Part shown: in pieces, positions 16,390 to 26,793 of the stretch
Layout of the letters: every line of letters begins with the position of its first letter
Position numbering within the stretch: the stretch's first letter is position 1
NCBI RefSeq assembly: GCF_009769755.1
Contig: NZ_SDWJ01000001.1
Span: forward strand, 124,001-188,000
DNA: 64,000 nucleotides
Direction: 5' to 3'
From: Sphingorhabdus profundilacus
Lineage (GTDB): Bacteria; Pseudomonadota; Alphaproteobacteria; Sphingomonadales; Sphingomonadaceae
The notes under the pieces: generated by a model
Seen by the model: only the letters and a program-made list of their open reading frames with translations
The model's database searches: none
What the model was told of the DNA's origin: nothing
Made by a program: the position numbers and the translations under genes

Positions 16390-19300
16390 GCTCAAACATC
16401 TAAAATTATCGCGTGGCGTTCGCAGCGTTTTGCAGCGCTTACCACGGCATCCACCCTCGCGCTGTGTGCGTTTTCGGTACAACCTGCATTTGCCCAAGCG
16501 ACCGAAACACCGGAAGAAGTCGTGGAAACGGCGGACACCGAAGATGCAATTGTTGTTACCGGCTTCAAAAAATCACTCGAAAGCGCGCAAAATGTAAAGC
16601 GTGATGCAGATACTTTCGTCGACGCCATTACGGCAGAAGACATCGGCGCATTGCCCGACCGTTCAGTCGCCGAAGCGCTGCAACGCGTACCTGGGGTCAA
16701 TATCGGACGCTTCGAAAAGACCACCGACCCTGATCGCTTCTCGGTTGAAGGTACCGGCGTCATTATCCGCGGCCTTCCTTATGTTCGCTCAGAATTGAAC
16801 GGACGCGAGATTTTCTCGGCAACCGGTGGACGCGAACTCAGTTTTAACGACATTTCGCCCGAACTGCTTGGTCGGGTTGAAGTCTTCAAAAACGTAACTG
16901 CGGATTTGGTTGAAGGTGCGATTGCCGGAACAGTCAATCTGGTCACGCGCAAGCCGCTCGATTCGAAGGGTTTGAAAATCGGCGCGACCATCGGCGCAAA
17001 TTACGGCGATTTGCGTAAAGAATGGTCTCCCGAATTTTCCGGTCTGATTTCCAACCGTTGGGATACAGAAGCAGGGTCGTTCGGCCTCCAATTCGGCTAT
17101 GCCTATTCCGAATTGAAAAGCCGCACGGACGCGTCTCAAGTGGCTGACCCTTGTTACCGCGCGCCTACCTTTGACGGACCGTGTCTGCGTGCCGTATCGG
17201 TTGGTTCAGGCGGATTTGTCGGTGATCCCAATTTTAACGCATCCAACTTCCCGCCACCCGGCGCGCTGGTTGTGCCAAAGGGCGCGGGTGTTCGTACAAC
17301 CGATCTTGACCGGACGCGCGAAGCATTTTCCGCTGTTGGTCAATATGAAAGCTCGGATGGCCGGTTCATGGCTACGGTCGAATGGCTCCGGTCAGAAACA
17401 AGCTTTGATACTGAAGAATTTGCGCTGATTTCCCGGGTTGACGACGAAGGTTTGTTCCCCGTTCCTGCTGCTGGTAGCACTTGGACATTTGACGAAAACG
17501 GGGTTTTTCAAAGCGGCATTTTAACCCAACGCCCCGGCGATGCCTATGCCACGCCATTTGGCCGGGGCGGCATTCCGATCGACTCGCTGCGCTTCTTGCG
17601 CGGCACCGAAGGCGTGACCGAGGACATATCGCTCGACTTGAAATTTGAAGCCACCGACCGTTTGCGGTTCAGTCTTGAGGCGCAAAAAATCAACTCAACG
17701 CTCAGCCGGGACTCGGTCTTCGGCGCGCTCAGTACATTTGCGAATGTGGCACTCGACCTGTCGGGCAAGACACCGCAAGTCGAATTCCTGGCGCCTCCCG
17801 GTGCGCCTGCCGACTATTTTAGCGCGGGCCTGAATACTTATTACTGGTTTGGCCTTGATAGCCGCGAGAAGAATGAAGGTGACCTGAAAACGTTAAGCTT
17901 CGATGCCGAATATGACATCAGCGATGAGGGCTTTTTCAAACGTGCTCGTTTTGGCGCGCGTTGGGGCGATCGCGACCGCACTACGCGTAATACGAACTTC
18001 AGCACATGGGGCAATCTGTCTGCGCCTTGGGCCGGTCGTGCAGGCTGCGCCCCTTGGAACGACGGGCCCGGATGTGCTGCGACAGGCGGGTTCGTTCCAG
18101 GTCGTTGGTTTACCGGACTTCAAGGTCAGGAATTCGCCATTGCTGGGGGCGCGTTTACCGACGATTTTCCAAATTATTCGCAATATCGCGCTCCGTTTGC
18201 CAACGGATTCCAACGCGGCAGCGCGCCCGTTCCAATCCAAAATGGCTCCGGCTGGTTTTTTGGCGGAGACGACTTCCTCGGTGAATATCTGAGCGGCCTT
18301 ACCGATCAGCAATTCGAAGAAATCCAGACATTCGGTCAATCGCCACAACGATTCAGTTACGGCGTGAACGGACGTACCCGTACCGATCCATTGACACTCT
18401 TGGCCGTCCCTTGCGATATCGAAGGCGTATATTGCCCCGACGAAGTATCGACGGTCGCAGAAGAAACCAAAGCGGCTTATGCCCGTGTTGATTTCGGACG
18501 TGAATTTGACGGTGGAATAAAGCTTTCGGGCAACTTTGGCCTGCGTTATGTTGAAACCACGGTTACCAGCGGCGGCCGGGTCGGCTTGCCTTCTCCAGTC
18601 CGGTTCGACGCAGTCGCCAATGGTTTTGGCAATGGTGACGGTGTCGTCCAACTTTCAGAAATAGCGGCCAGTTGTGCCGGGCCCGTGATTCCAGGAATCC
18701 CGCGTGGATATTGTAGTCTTTCGGCTGCCCGCCAGGCGGAATTTGCAGCTGCCCATACCGGCGAGATTATTATCGATGACCGGAAAATTAGGTTCGAAAA
18801 CTGGCTGCCCAGTTTTAATGCCAAACTTGATGTGGGTGATGGATTGCTGTTCCGTGCGGCGGTGTCGAAAGGCATTTCACGACCTGACTTGCAGCTTTTC
18901 CGCGCCGGTGGCGGCATTGGAGATAACACCAACGCGCTCTTGATTGCCCAAACGCTTGAGACTGGGCCGTTGTTTGCCTTGCAAACCGGTAACCGTAATT
19001 TGCGGCCGGTTACTTCATGGAACTATGATCTGTCGGCTGAATGGTATTTCAATACGGTCGGTTCGCTGACATTATCGTTATTCTTGAAAGACATACAGGG
19101 TATCGTGAATGATGGTTTTGAAATCGTCAATTACACCAGCGGCAGCGGTGTTTCGACCGATGTGCAGGTTAGCGGCCCCATCAACGACCAGAAAGGCAAG
19201 CTCAAGGGTTTCGAACTTGCTTATCAACAAACCTATGACTTCCTGCCAGGACTTCTGAGTGGTTTGGGTTCGCAACTAACGTACACTTATGTCGATGGAA

Positions 19301-19737
19301 CTGACTTTTCCAACCCCAACCTCGCCGGCGCCGGTCAGTCATCGGTTACGTCAGCTGTAAACCGGTTGAATTCGGGTGCATTTACCGGGCTTCAACCGCT
19401 TGCGGGCTTGTCGAAGCATACAGTAAACGCAACTGTGTTTTACGAAAAGGGGCCCATCGCATTGCGGGCTGCTTATAACTGGCGCTCTGCCTTCCTTATA
19501 ACCGTTCGCGATGACATTTTCCCCTTCTCGCCAATTTGGCAGGAATCAACCGGACAGCTGGACGCGTCGATATTCTATTCGATTACCGACCAGATCAAAG
19601 TGGGTATCCAAGGTGTCAACCTGCTTGACGAAGTTACAAGGACTTCGCAGGTAGTCGATTTTGACGGTACGCGGGTGACCCGTTCTGCATTCCGGAATGA
19701 CCGTCGCTATACATTCCTGGCTCGTTTCCAGTTTTAG
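16387..19737 (+). CDS. TonB-dependent receptor, large glycan-type
   Basis: An outer-membrane receptor of 1116 residues that should import oligosaccharides using TonB energy. A signal peptide ends near AFAQA, a TonB-box-like EDAIVVTG follows, then the plug domain (DIGALPDRSVAEALQRVPGV) and a long barrel ending in Phe (LARFQF). The size is typical of carbohydrate receptors in Sphingomonadales and Caulobacterales. GH16 follows after a terminator, and GH3, transporters and a LacI regulator are nearby. A beta-glucan oligomer is the likely ligand, inferred from the neighbours. Confidence 0.92.
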   Translation: MAQTSKIIAWRSQRFAALTTASTLALCAFSVQPAFAQATETPEEVVETADTEDAIVVTGFKKSLESAQNVKRDADTFVDAITAEDIGALPDRSVAEALQRVPGVNIGRFEKTTDPDRFSVEGTGVIIRGLPYVRSELNGREIFSATGGRELSFNDISPELLGRVEVFKNVTADLVEGAIAGTVNLVTRKPLDSKGLKIGATIGANYGDLRKEWSPEFSGLISNRWDTEAGSFGLQFGYAYSELKSRTDASQVADPCYRAPTFDGPCLRAVSVGSGGFVGDPNFNASNFPPPGALVVPKGAGVRTTDLDRTREAFSAVGQYESSDGRFMATVEWLRSETSFDTEEFALISRVDDEGLFPVPAAGSTWTFDENGVFQSGILTQRPGDAYATPFGRGGIPIDSLRFLRGTEGVTEDISLDLKFEATDRLRFSLEAQKINSTLSRDSVFGALSTFANVALDLSGKTPQVEFLAPPGAPADYFSAGLNTYYWFGLDSREKNEGDLKTLSFDAEYDISDEGFFKRARFGARWGDRDRTTRNTNFSTWGNLSAPWAGRAGCAPWNDGPGCAATGGFVPGRWFTGLQGQEFAIAGGAFTDDFPNYSQYRAPFANGFQRGSAPVPIQNGSGWFFGGDDFLGEYLSGLTDQQFEEIQTFGQSPQRFSYGVNGRTRTDPLTLLAVPCDIEGVYCPDEVSTVAEETKAAYARVDFGREFDGGIKLSGNFGLRYVETTVTSGGRVGLPSPVRFDAVANGFGNGDGVVQLSEIAASCAGPVIPGIPRGYCSLSAARQAEFAAAHTGEIIIDDRKIRFENWLPSFNAKLDVGDGLLFRAAVSKGISRPDLQLFRAGGGIGDNTNALLIAQTLETGPLFALQTGNRNLRPVTSWNYDLSAEWYFNTVGSLTLSLFLKDIQGIVNDGFEIVNYTSGSGVSTDVQVSGPINDQKGKLKGFELAYQQTYDFLPGLLSGLGSQLTYTYVDGTDFSNPNLAGAGQSSVTSAVNRLNSGAFTGLQPLAGLSKHTVNATVFYEKGPIALRAAYNWRSAFLITVRDDIFPFSPIWQESTGQLDASIFYSITDQIKVGIQGVNLLDEVTRTSQVVDFDGTRVTRSAFRNDRRYTFLARFQF

Positions 19738-19760
19738 GACCTTTCTAGGTGTCGCAATGG

Positions 19761-19799
19761 ACGGGCTCTGGTCATATGACCGGGGCCCGTTCTGTTTTT
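19761..19799 (+). terminator. terminator or attenuator between receptor and GH16
   Basis: ACGGGC and CTGGTCAT pair with ATGACCGG and GCCCGT around a short apex, followed by TCTGTTTTT. It lies 23 bp after the receptor stop and could make GH16-lacI-MFS expression lower than the receptor. Confidence 0.8.
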
Positions 19800-19842
19800 G
19801 GATAGTGGGCGTGGCATATCCCACTCGTTAAGGAGCGTTGAA

Positions 19843-20817
19843 ATGCAACCGAGAATATTGGGCATGATATTGCTCGCAGCATTGACGCAGAGTGCCTGCG
19901 CGAAAGCTGACGCACCTGCCAAATCTGGCGGATGGGAGATGGTCTGGTCCGACGAGTTTGAGGGGACGGAACTGGATCGTACAAAATGGAAACCGGAAAT
20001 ATCCTGCTGGGGCGGTGGCAATGATGAACGGCAATGCTACACGGACCGTCCGAAAAACATAAAGGTCGCAGACGGTCTGTTGCACCTGATGGCCCATAAG
20101 GAACGCTTCACCGGCCCCGAACGGCCGCCCGAAATTGCCGAAAAACCGAACCCAAAAAAAACGCAGGGTTTTACATCGGGTAAGGTCCGCACATTGGGCC
20201 TTGCAAGCTGGAAATATGGAAAAATCGAATTTCGTGCCAAGCCGCCCAAAGGGCAGGGAACATGGCCTGCGATTTGGATGATGCCGAGCGGAAACACATA
20301 TGGTGGTTGGCCCCGTTCGGGCGAAATCGACATATTGGAAGGCGTCAACCTTGGTGCAGCCTGCCCGACCTGTGATGGAAATGTCGGCGAAAACCGGATG
20401 ATCAGCGCGCTGCATTTTGGCGATTTTGCCCCCGCCAATAAATTTGTAGACACCCGCGTGGCGTTGCCGTCCAAAATGCTTCCTTCCGATGATTTTCACA
20501 TCTGGACTTTGGAATGGGGCGAAGGGGTTATGCGTTTCTATCTCGATGGCCGCTTTTATTGGGAGGTGACGGCAGATAAATGGGATAGCGCGTCGCCGCT
20601 GGCCAAATCAAATGACGTTGCACCTTTTGATCAACCCTTTTACATCATGGCCAATCTGGCCATTGGGGGTAGGCTTTCGGAAAACAATAATGATAAAGGC
20701 GTGGCAGCAACGGTTACTCCGACGGAGTTTTTGATCGATTGGGTCCGGATTTACCAATGTTCGGAAGACCCGCAAAAGGGATTAGCCTGTATGCAAAAGG
20801 CCAAGAGGGACGAATAA
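19843..20817 (+). CDS. GH16 family beta-glucanase (laminarinase-like), exported
   Basis: A 324-residue secreted endo-glucanase, probably acting on beta-1,3-glucan. The catalytic motif EIDILE is present in SGEIDILEGVN, preceded by WPAIWMMP. The N-terminus is a signal peptide ending near SACAKA, perhaps a lipoprotein with an imperfect lipobox. The ATG at 19843 has AAGGAG eight bases upstream; the longer open frame from 19798 is rejected. It is three bases ahead of the lacI gene and shares its transcript. Confidence 0.9.
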   Translation: MQPRILGMILLAALTQSACAKADAPAKSGGWEMVWSDEFEGTELDRTKWKPEISCWGGGNDERQCYTDRPKNIKVADGLLHLMAHKERFTGPERPPEIAEKPNPKKTQGFTSGKVRTLGLASWKYGKIEFRAKPPKGQGTWPAIWMMPSGNTYGGWPRSGEIDILEGVNLGAACPTCDGNVGENRMISALHFGDFAPANKFVDTRVALPSKMLPSDDFHIWTLEWGEGVMRFYLDGRFYWEVTADKWDSASPLAKSNDVAPFDQPFYIMANLAIGGRLSENNNDKGVAATVTPTEFLIDWVRIYQCSEDPQKGLACMQKAKRDE

Positions 20818-20820
20818 TAT

Positions 20821-21882
20821 ATGGCAAGACGCCGTCAGGCCGTCACCATCAAACATGTAGCTGCCGATGCAGGGGTGTCCCTGCAAACGGTCAGTCGCGT
20901 CATCAATAATGAACCTAATGTCCGACCGGTGATGAAAGACCGGGTGCAGGCATCCATCGACAAGCTTGGCTATGTGCCCTCCATCGCGGCGCAACGCATG
21001 AGTGGCTCGCGATCTTATCTGATCCTTGCTATAAATGATCGAGAACGCACAATCGCCGACTGGCAAACAAGACAGGGCACCGACTGGGTCGACCAGATGT
21101 TGTTCGGCGGCATGCTGAAATGCGCCGAACATGGCTATCGGATGATATTTGAACTGGTCGATACCCATAATGACCATGTCGAACGCGAATTGGGCGCGAC
21201 GATCGCGGCGCTTCAGCCCGATGGAGTCATTTTGACACCACCGCACTCTGAAAATCCGTTGATAACCGGTTTTCTGGCGAAACGGAAAATTCCTTTCGCG
21301 CGCATCGGATCGATTACCGCCGGACCGGGTATCGCAATGACGATGGATGACGAAGGTTCCGCGCGCCGTGCCACCGATTATCTGATCGCCACGGGGCATC
21401 GTCATATCGGCTTCATTGCCGGTTCGAACGAATATGACCTTTCAAACTGGCGTATCGATGGATGGCGCAAAGCGATGGCGGCGGCCGGACTGGCCACTGA
21501 TGACCTGTGTGTTCGCGGGGACTTTAGCTATGATAGCGGGGTTGCGGCGACCCATGCCTTGCTCGACCTTCAAACACCGCCGACGGCGATCATTGCCAGC
21601 AATGACCAAATGACGCTTGCGGCGCTTGATACACTGGGAAAGCGTGGCTTGAATGTTCCCGACGATGTCTCGCTTATCAGTTTCGACAATACCCCTGTCG
21701 TGCGATTTACCGACCCGCAACTCACTGCCGTCGATCAACCCATTGCCGCGACTTTTTCAAAAGCGGTCGAACTGTTGATTACCAACGGAAGCGCACATGA
21801 ACTGCAACAACCCGTTGTAATTGTCGGAAGTCTGGTGGAACGTGGCAGCACTGCCCCGCCGCGTTGCGATGCCGCCAACTGA
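20821..21882 (+). CDS. LacI-family transcriptional regulator of the glucan locus
   Basis: A 353-residue repressor-type protein. The N-terminal helix-turn-helix (TIKHVAADAGVSLQTVSRVI, about residues 9-28) is followed by the hinge and a periplasmic-binding-like sugar domain. It lies inside the locus, directly after GH16. The three TGTGAACGTTNTCA-like sites at 16284, 16306 and 26794 have the central AACGTT dyad typical of LacI-family operators, so they are its likely targets. The effector is probably a glucan oligosaccharide. Confidence 0.9.
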   Translation: MARRRQAVTIKHVAADAGVSLQTVSRVINNEPNVRPVMKDRVQASIDKLGYVPSIAAQRMSGSRSYLILAINDRERTIADWQTRQGTDWVDQMLFGGMLKCAEHGYRMIFELVDTHNDHVERELGATIAALQPDGVILTPPHSENPLITGFLAKRKIPFARIGSITAGPGIAMTMDDEGSARRATDYLIATGHRHIGFIAGSNEYDLSNWRIDGWRKAMAAAGLATDDLCVRGDFSYDSGVAATHALLDLQTPPTAIIASNDQMTLAALDTLGKRGLNVPDDVSLISFDNTPVVRFTDPQLTAVDQPIAATFSKAVELLITNGSAHELQQPVVIVGSLVERGSTAPPRCDAAN

Positions 21883-23092
21883 GCTGCATAACGCGCAAAG
21901 GCAATCGACGACCTTCATGTATCTATACGCGCTCGCAGTGTCGGGCGGCGCAGTGGCCTATATGCCATTTCTGACCATCTTGCTGCCCCTTCGGGTTACG
22001 GTCTTGGCGCCGGATACGATCTTGGCGACTTTGGCTGTGGCGGCATTTGCCGGTGCATTTTCGGCCAGCATATCCAACATTGCATTTGGTTGGGCCAGTG
22101 ATGTCACGCGCCAGCGGCGCGGCTGGATATTGGCAGGATTGATCTTCTCGACCGCGTTACTGCTGGTCATGCCCTATGTGGCAGGCAGTTCCCTGTTGAT
22201 TGTGATGATTGTTCTTTGGCAATTCGCGTTGAACATGATGCTTGCCCCACTTGCGGCATGGGCAGGCGATTGCATACCGGACGCGCAAAAGGGAATGCTG
22301 GGCGGCTTACTGGCCCTTGCCCCGGCGCTCGGCGCTCTGGCGGGGGCCATAGTTACGCTGGATTTTTTCGCGGTATTTCCGCAGCGAGAATTGCTGGTGG
22401 CATGTCTGGTCATCCTCATGGTCGGTCCGGTCCTGCTTTTTGGTCGCCCGCTGCCGATGCCCTGTTTGATGGAACGAAAGGGTAATGAGGCCGGCACATC
22501 AGAAACAGTCGAGCCTCAAGCGCATCCGGTTGCCAGAATGTGGCTGGCCCGTTTGCTGGTTCAGATCGCGGAGGCGTCGCTTTTCGCATTTCTCCTGCTC
22601 TGGTTCCGAAGTCTCGATCCGCAATTTGGCGAAAATGATGCAGCCGGTATTTTTGCTTTGGTGCTTGGAATGGCTGTTTTCCTGTCGCTGGCGGTTGGCT
22701 ATTGGTCAGACCGTGAAAATCGTCCGATCCTCCCGCTGATATGGAGCGCGGGTGCCGCCGCGGTGGGATTATTGATGATGGCCCTGGCAGATGGCTTGTT
22801 GTTCGCCATTCTGGGGTATGTCGCCTTTGGCATTGCCAGCAGCATATTCCTCGCGCTGCATTCCAGCCAGACGTTGCGGGTCCTGCCCCGTCCACAACGG
22901 CGGGGCAGGGACCTTGGTATTTTCAACCTGACAAACACCGTGCCGTCGCTGATCATGCCTTGGCTGACTTTATTATTGGTACCAAAATACGGCTTTGACG
23001 CGCTGTTCCTTTTGCTCGCTGCATTGGCGATCATTGCTTGCCTTCTGTTGCTGACGATGCCGCGCGGGCGTCAGGCGGGTCTGCGGGCGTAA
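21869..23092 (+). CDS. MFS transporter
   Basis: About 407 residues of almost continuous hydrophobic helices, consistent with twelve membrane segments, and an MFS-like loop GWASDVTRQRRG between helices 2 and 3. It overlaps the lacI stop by 14 bp and converges with the next transporter, overlapping its 3' end by 22 bp. Its place in the locus suggests sugar import across the inner membrane. The start could also be the ATG at 21917. Confidence 0.8.
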   Translation: MPPTELHNAQRQSTTFMYLYALAVSGGAVAYMPFLTILLPLRVTVLAPDTILATLAVAAFAGAFSASISNIAFGWASDVTRQRRGWILAGLIFSTALLLVMPYVAGSSLLIVMIVLWQFALNMMLAPLAAWAGDCIPDAQKGMLGGLLALAPALGALAGAIVTLDFFAVFPQRELLVACLVILMVGPVLLFGRPLPMPCLMERKGNEAGTSETVEPQAHPVARMWLARLLVQIAEASLFAFLLLWFRSLDPQFGENDAAGIFALVLGMAVFLSLAVGYWSDRENRPILPLIWSAGAAAVGLLMMALADGLLFAILGYVAFGIASSIFLALHSSQTLRVLPRPQRRGRDLGIFNLTNTVPSLIMPWLTLLLVPKYGFDALFLLLAALAIIACLLLLTMPRGRQAGLRA

Positions 23093-24348
23093 ATACCGAA
23101 AGCGGCAATCACGGCATAACAGGCCATCGGTAAAATGAAGGCGAGCGCCAGGCTGGAGGTCAAATCGGCGATGATGCCCGTCAGCAAGGGAATGACCGCA
23201 CCGCCAACGATGGCGACGTTGATGATCCCCGATCCGTCGGCTGCGCGCGAACCTAGCTTTTCACAGGCCAGCGTAAAAATGGTCGGAAACATAATAGCAT
23301 TGGTCAATCCGACGGCCAGCAGGGCATAGCCCGAAATATGGCCATTGGTCTGGGTCGACAGGGTAATCAGCAGGATAGCGCCGAACGCCACGGTGGCCAA
23401 AAGCTTGCCGGGGCTAACCATACGCAATAGGGCAGAGCCGATGAAGCGGCCGACCATAGCGCCCCCCCAATAGAACGCGATCAGCTTACCTGCTGCCTGT
23501 TCCTGCAACCCCATGACATGGTCCTGCATCAGATAGTTGACGATCAGCGACCCGATGGAAACTTCGGCACCAACATAAAGGAAGATGCACAATGCACCGA
23601 AACCGAAACGGGGGCGCTTAAGCAAATCCAGCCCTGCAAGCCCCTCGCTCGCCTCATGCTTTTCGCCTTTCAGCGCGTTGCGGAACATCCATACGACGCC
23701 GGCAACCAGCGCGAGGGCAACGGCAATCCCCAAATAGCCATTAACAATTGCCTGGCTCTCGGCCGTCCGATAAGCGTCCAATTCAACCCCCGACAATTGA
23801 TCGGCAGTCACGGTCGCCAAGCCGCCCAATATCAGGATTGAGCCGAAAAAGGGGAACACAGTCGTGCCGAGCGAATTAAATGCTTGGGCAAATGTCAGGC
23901 GGCTATGCGCGGTGGCAGGCTTGCCGAGTAGCGAGATGAGTGGGTTTGAAACCACCTGCACAATGACCACGCCGCTTGCGAGGACGAACAAAGCAAGCAG
24001 AAACACGCCATAGGTTGCGGTCTGGCTGGCTGGAATGAACAGCAGGCATCCAGCCATCATCGTCAGCAGTCCGGCAACGGCACCGCGCATATAGCCAATT
24101 TTTTTGACCAGCCGGGCGCCCGGAATGCCAATCACGGCGTAGGCCGTAAAGAAACAGAATTGCACAAGCATCGCTTGCGTATAATTGAGTGTGAACAATT
24201 CTTTCAATTTGGGGATAATGACATCGTTCAGGCTGGTGATTCCGCCGAAAATGAAAAAAAGGCCCATGACGAACAGTTGAAGCTGTGGGGCGTCAATGTG
24301 GGAATCGGTCGATTCCGGGGACGCGACCGCGCCAGGTTGCAAGGCCAT
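23071..24348 (-). CDS. sugar MFS transporter, FucP/glucose-galactose type
   Basis: A 425-residue, twelve-helix proton symporter of the FucP-like group, with FFIFGGITSLNDVIIPKLK near the start and ARLVKKIGYMRGA after helix 2. It is 15 bp downstream of the GH3 gene, so the two form an operon: periplasmic glucosidase and inner-membrane sugar uptake. Glucose is the most likely cargo, inferred from the enzymes nearby. Confidence 0.87.
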   Translation of the reverse strand: MALQPGAVASPESTDSHIDAPQLQLFVMGLFFIFGGITSLNDVIIPKLKELFTLNYTQAMLVQFCFFTAYAVIGIPGARLVKKIGYMRGAVAGLLTMMAGCLLFIPASQTATYGVFLLALFVLASGVVIVQVVSNPLISLLGKPATAHSRLTFAQAFNSLGTTVFPFFGSILILGGLATVTADQLSGVELDAYRTAESQAIVNGYLGIAVALALVAGVVWMFRNALKGEKHEASEGLAGLDLLKRPRFGFGALCIFLYVGAEVSIGSLIVNYLMQDHVMGLQEQAAGKLIAFYWGGAMVGRFIGSALLRMVSPGKLLATVAFGAILLITLSTQTNGHISGYALLAVGLTNAIMFPTIFTLACEKLGSRAADGSGIINVAIVGGAVIPLLTGIIADLTSSLALAFILPMACYAVIAAFGIYARRPA

Positions 24349-24363
24349 ATTTTCTCTCCCTAT

Positions 24364-26772
24364 TTAGCGCGCCTTGCCGGGGCAGGTAACGCTTTCTTTT
24401 GTTTCTTCAATATGAACGGTGCGAATGGTGGCAACAAGCCCTTTTGGCGCCTGCATACGTATGGGGGAGCCAACAGAAGCGAATTTCGCACCTGCATCCG
24501 CAAAACAGCGAAGCGGGATGCGCGTCTGGATACGTGTTCCTGGGGTAGAGGCGGTAATTATGCCCTGAAGATTGAGTGAACCTCCGCTAACGCTCAATAT
24601 GACGGGGCCTTTCACCTGTGTATCTATGCGCCAGTCTATCGCGAGCACCCAACCCTTGGCGAGTTGTGAAGAAAGATTGATCGCAGGGCCATTGATTGCA
24701 AATTCGCTCTTGGCATTCCAAGTGAACTGTCGCGCATCCTCCTGCGCGGTCAAGTCGACGGCGCGGGTGCTGACCGAACCGTTAATGTCGAGATGCCAAG
24801 GCGCGGGAATCTTGCCGCGCAGGATATAATTCGTTGTCTGGCTCATCATTGACAGGTCGACGCGTGGGTCTTCATTGGCAGGCACGAATTTCGCAGTGCT
24901 GCTGTAATCCAGCCCATAACCGACCGGGAAAAGCGGCTTTTCGAGCGAAGCACGTGCATCATCTGGCCACGCAAAAGGCAAACGTCCGGTAAAGTCGCGC
25001 GGCGATTTTCCGTTCGGTCCCGCAATCAGGACATCGGCAATGCCGCGGCCTTGGGTTCCGGGCAACCAAGCGGCCACAAATGCGTCAGCTTGATTGAGCA
25101 ATTTTCCTGTAAACATCGGGCGACCAGACAGGAAAAGAACCACAACCGGAATATTCTGGGATTTCAGGCGAGCAATCAGCGCCTGTTCGTTAGCGGAAGT
25201 CCGATACGCCAGATCGGGCACGTCGCCCTCAAATTCTGCATAGGGCTTTTCGCCCAGAACAATTACGGCGACATCGGGTTTGGTGTCAAATACACCCGGC
25301 GCAGAAATGGTCGCTGATCCGCCACCGCTGGCAATTGCCTCGGACAATGCACGGCCAATGGTTTGGCCATTGGTGAAATCCGCTGCCTTTGTGTCAGTGC
25401 CTTGCCAGCTGATGGTCCAGCCACCCGCTTGCATGGCCATATTGTCCGCGCCGGATCCCGCGATCAAGACGCGTGAACCGTTGCGGACAGGCAATATGGC
25501 ATTGTCATTTTTCAGGAGGACAAGCGATTTGGATACCGCCTCGCGTGCCAGTTCCAGATGCGCTGCCGATCCTATCATCGAGGTATCGCCGCGCTTGGTC
25601 AATGTGTCGCCCATAAGGCCGAGTTTAAATTTCACCCGTAAAATGCGACGGACGGCGTCGTCGATCCTCGACATCGGAATACGACCGTCACGCGCTGCTT
25701 TTAGCGTATTTTTGTATAGGCCGCGCCAACTGTCGGGGGCCATGAACAGATCAAGTCCGGCATTGATGGCATCTGGACAATCGGTTGGTGAACATCCCGC
25801 AACCTGGCCATGGCCGTTCCAGTCACCGACGACCAACCCTGAAAAACCCATCCGTTCCTTCAGCACATCGGTTAAAAGTGAACGATTGCCGTGGTGCTTA
25901 ATCCCGTTCCAACTGGAAAAGCTGGCCATCACGGTCAGCGCGCCCGCGTCAATGGCGGCGGGATAACCTTGTGCGTGCTTCGCGATCAGTTCCGCTTCGC
26001 CAATTTGTGCATCCCCTTGATCGCGTCCGTCGGCGGTACCGCCATCAGCCAGAAAATGCTTGGCCGTTGCTGCAACATTTTGTGCAGCAAGCGGCTGTCC
26101 GGCGACCAGAGTACCTTGCAACCCGATTGTCATCGCCTTTGCATATTGCGCGACGAGCGCCGGGTCAGATGAATATCCTTCATAAGTGCGGCCCCAACGC
26201 AGATCCTGAGGCACAGCCAATGTCGGGGCAAAGGTCCATTCAATGCCGCTACCTGAAATTTCTGCGGCTGTTGCCGTGCCAATCCGTTGCAACAAATCTA
26301 CGTCGCGTGCTGCACCAAGACCGATATTGTGCGGAAAAATTGTGGCATTGGGTAAATTTGAGTGGCCGTGTACGGCATCCACACCAAATAAAATAGGAAT
26401 GGCCGCACCTGTTTTACGCGAAGCATTTCGAAATTGTGCAACCAGCTTGGCCCATTTCGCCGCACTCGCCCGTTCATTGCCATAAGGCCCGGAATTTCCG
26501 CCTGCCAACACCGAACCGAGTGGATAACGGGAAAAGTCGGATGGCTTGACCGCACTGATATCGGCTTGAATCAACTGGCCGACCTTTTGGGCATCAGTCA
26601 TACGCGCAATAAGTGCATCAATTTCGGCTTCGACTTTTGCATCACGCATCTGCGCTGGGCTGGCTGCCGATGGCCAAGCGGCAGGATTCGCCGTCGATTC
26701 CGCTGCCATCAGGGCAGGCGCTGAAATCAGTGACAAAAGGGCAAAAGCGGCCATTGATTTCGGTCGGGGCAT
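24364..26772 (-). CDS. GH3 family beta-glucosidase / exo-glucanase
   Basis: About 802 residues with a signal peptide (MPRPKSMAAFALL...ALMA). The N-terminal GH3 barrel has GVDAVHGHSN and IFPHNIGLGAARD, and the nucleophile Asp in LVVGDWNGHG. The second alpha/beta domain (VVLFLSGRPM) and a C-terminal carbohydrate-binding-like domain follow, as in ExoP-type glucanases. It should release glucose from beta-glucan oligomers in the periplasm. The frame is open from 26856, but that region contains the operator, so the start is 26772 or the ATGs at 26787-26790. Confidence 0.9.
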   Translation of the reverse strand: MPRPKSMAAFALLSLISAPALMAAESTANPAAWPSAASPAQMRDAKVEAEIDALIARMTDAQKVGQLIQADISAVKPSDFSRYPLGSVLAGGNSGPYGNERASAAKWAKLVAQFRNASRKTGAAIPILFGVDAVHGHSNLPNATIFPHNIGLGAARDVDLLQRIGTATAAEISGSGIEWTFAPTLAVPQDLRWGRTYEGYSSDPALVAQYAKAMTIGLQGTLVAGQPLAAQNVAATAKHFLADGGTADGRDQGDAQIGEAELIAKHAQGYPAAIDAGALTVMASFSSWNGIKHHGNRSLLTDVLKERMGFSGLVVGDWNGHGQVAGCSPTDCPDAINAGLDLFMAPDSWRGLYKNTLKAARDGRIPMSRIDDAVRRILRVKFKLGLMGDTLTKRGDTSMIGSAAHLELAREAVSKSLVLLKNDNAILPVRNGSRVLIAGSGADNMAMQAGGWTISWQGTDTKAADFTNGQTIGRALSEAIASGGGSATISAPGVFDTKPDVAVIVLGEKPYAEFEGDVPDLAYRTSANEQALIARLKSQNIPVVVLFLSGRPMFTGKLLNQADAFVAAWLPGTQGRGIADVLIAGPNGKSPRDFTGRLPFAWPDDARASLEKPLFPVGYGLDYSSTAKFVPANEDPRVDLSMMSQTTNYILRGKIPAPWHLDINGSVSTRAVDLTAQEDARQFTWNAKSEFAINGPAINLSSQLAKGWVLAIDWRIDTQVKGPVILSVSGGSLNLQGIITASTPGTRIQTRIPLRCFADAGAKFASVGSPIRMQAPKGLVATIRTVHIEETKESVTCPGKAR

Positions 26773-26793
26773 TGGTTGGATTTCCATCATTCT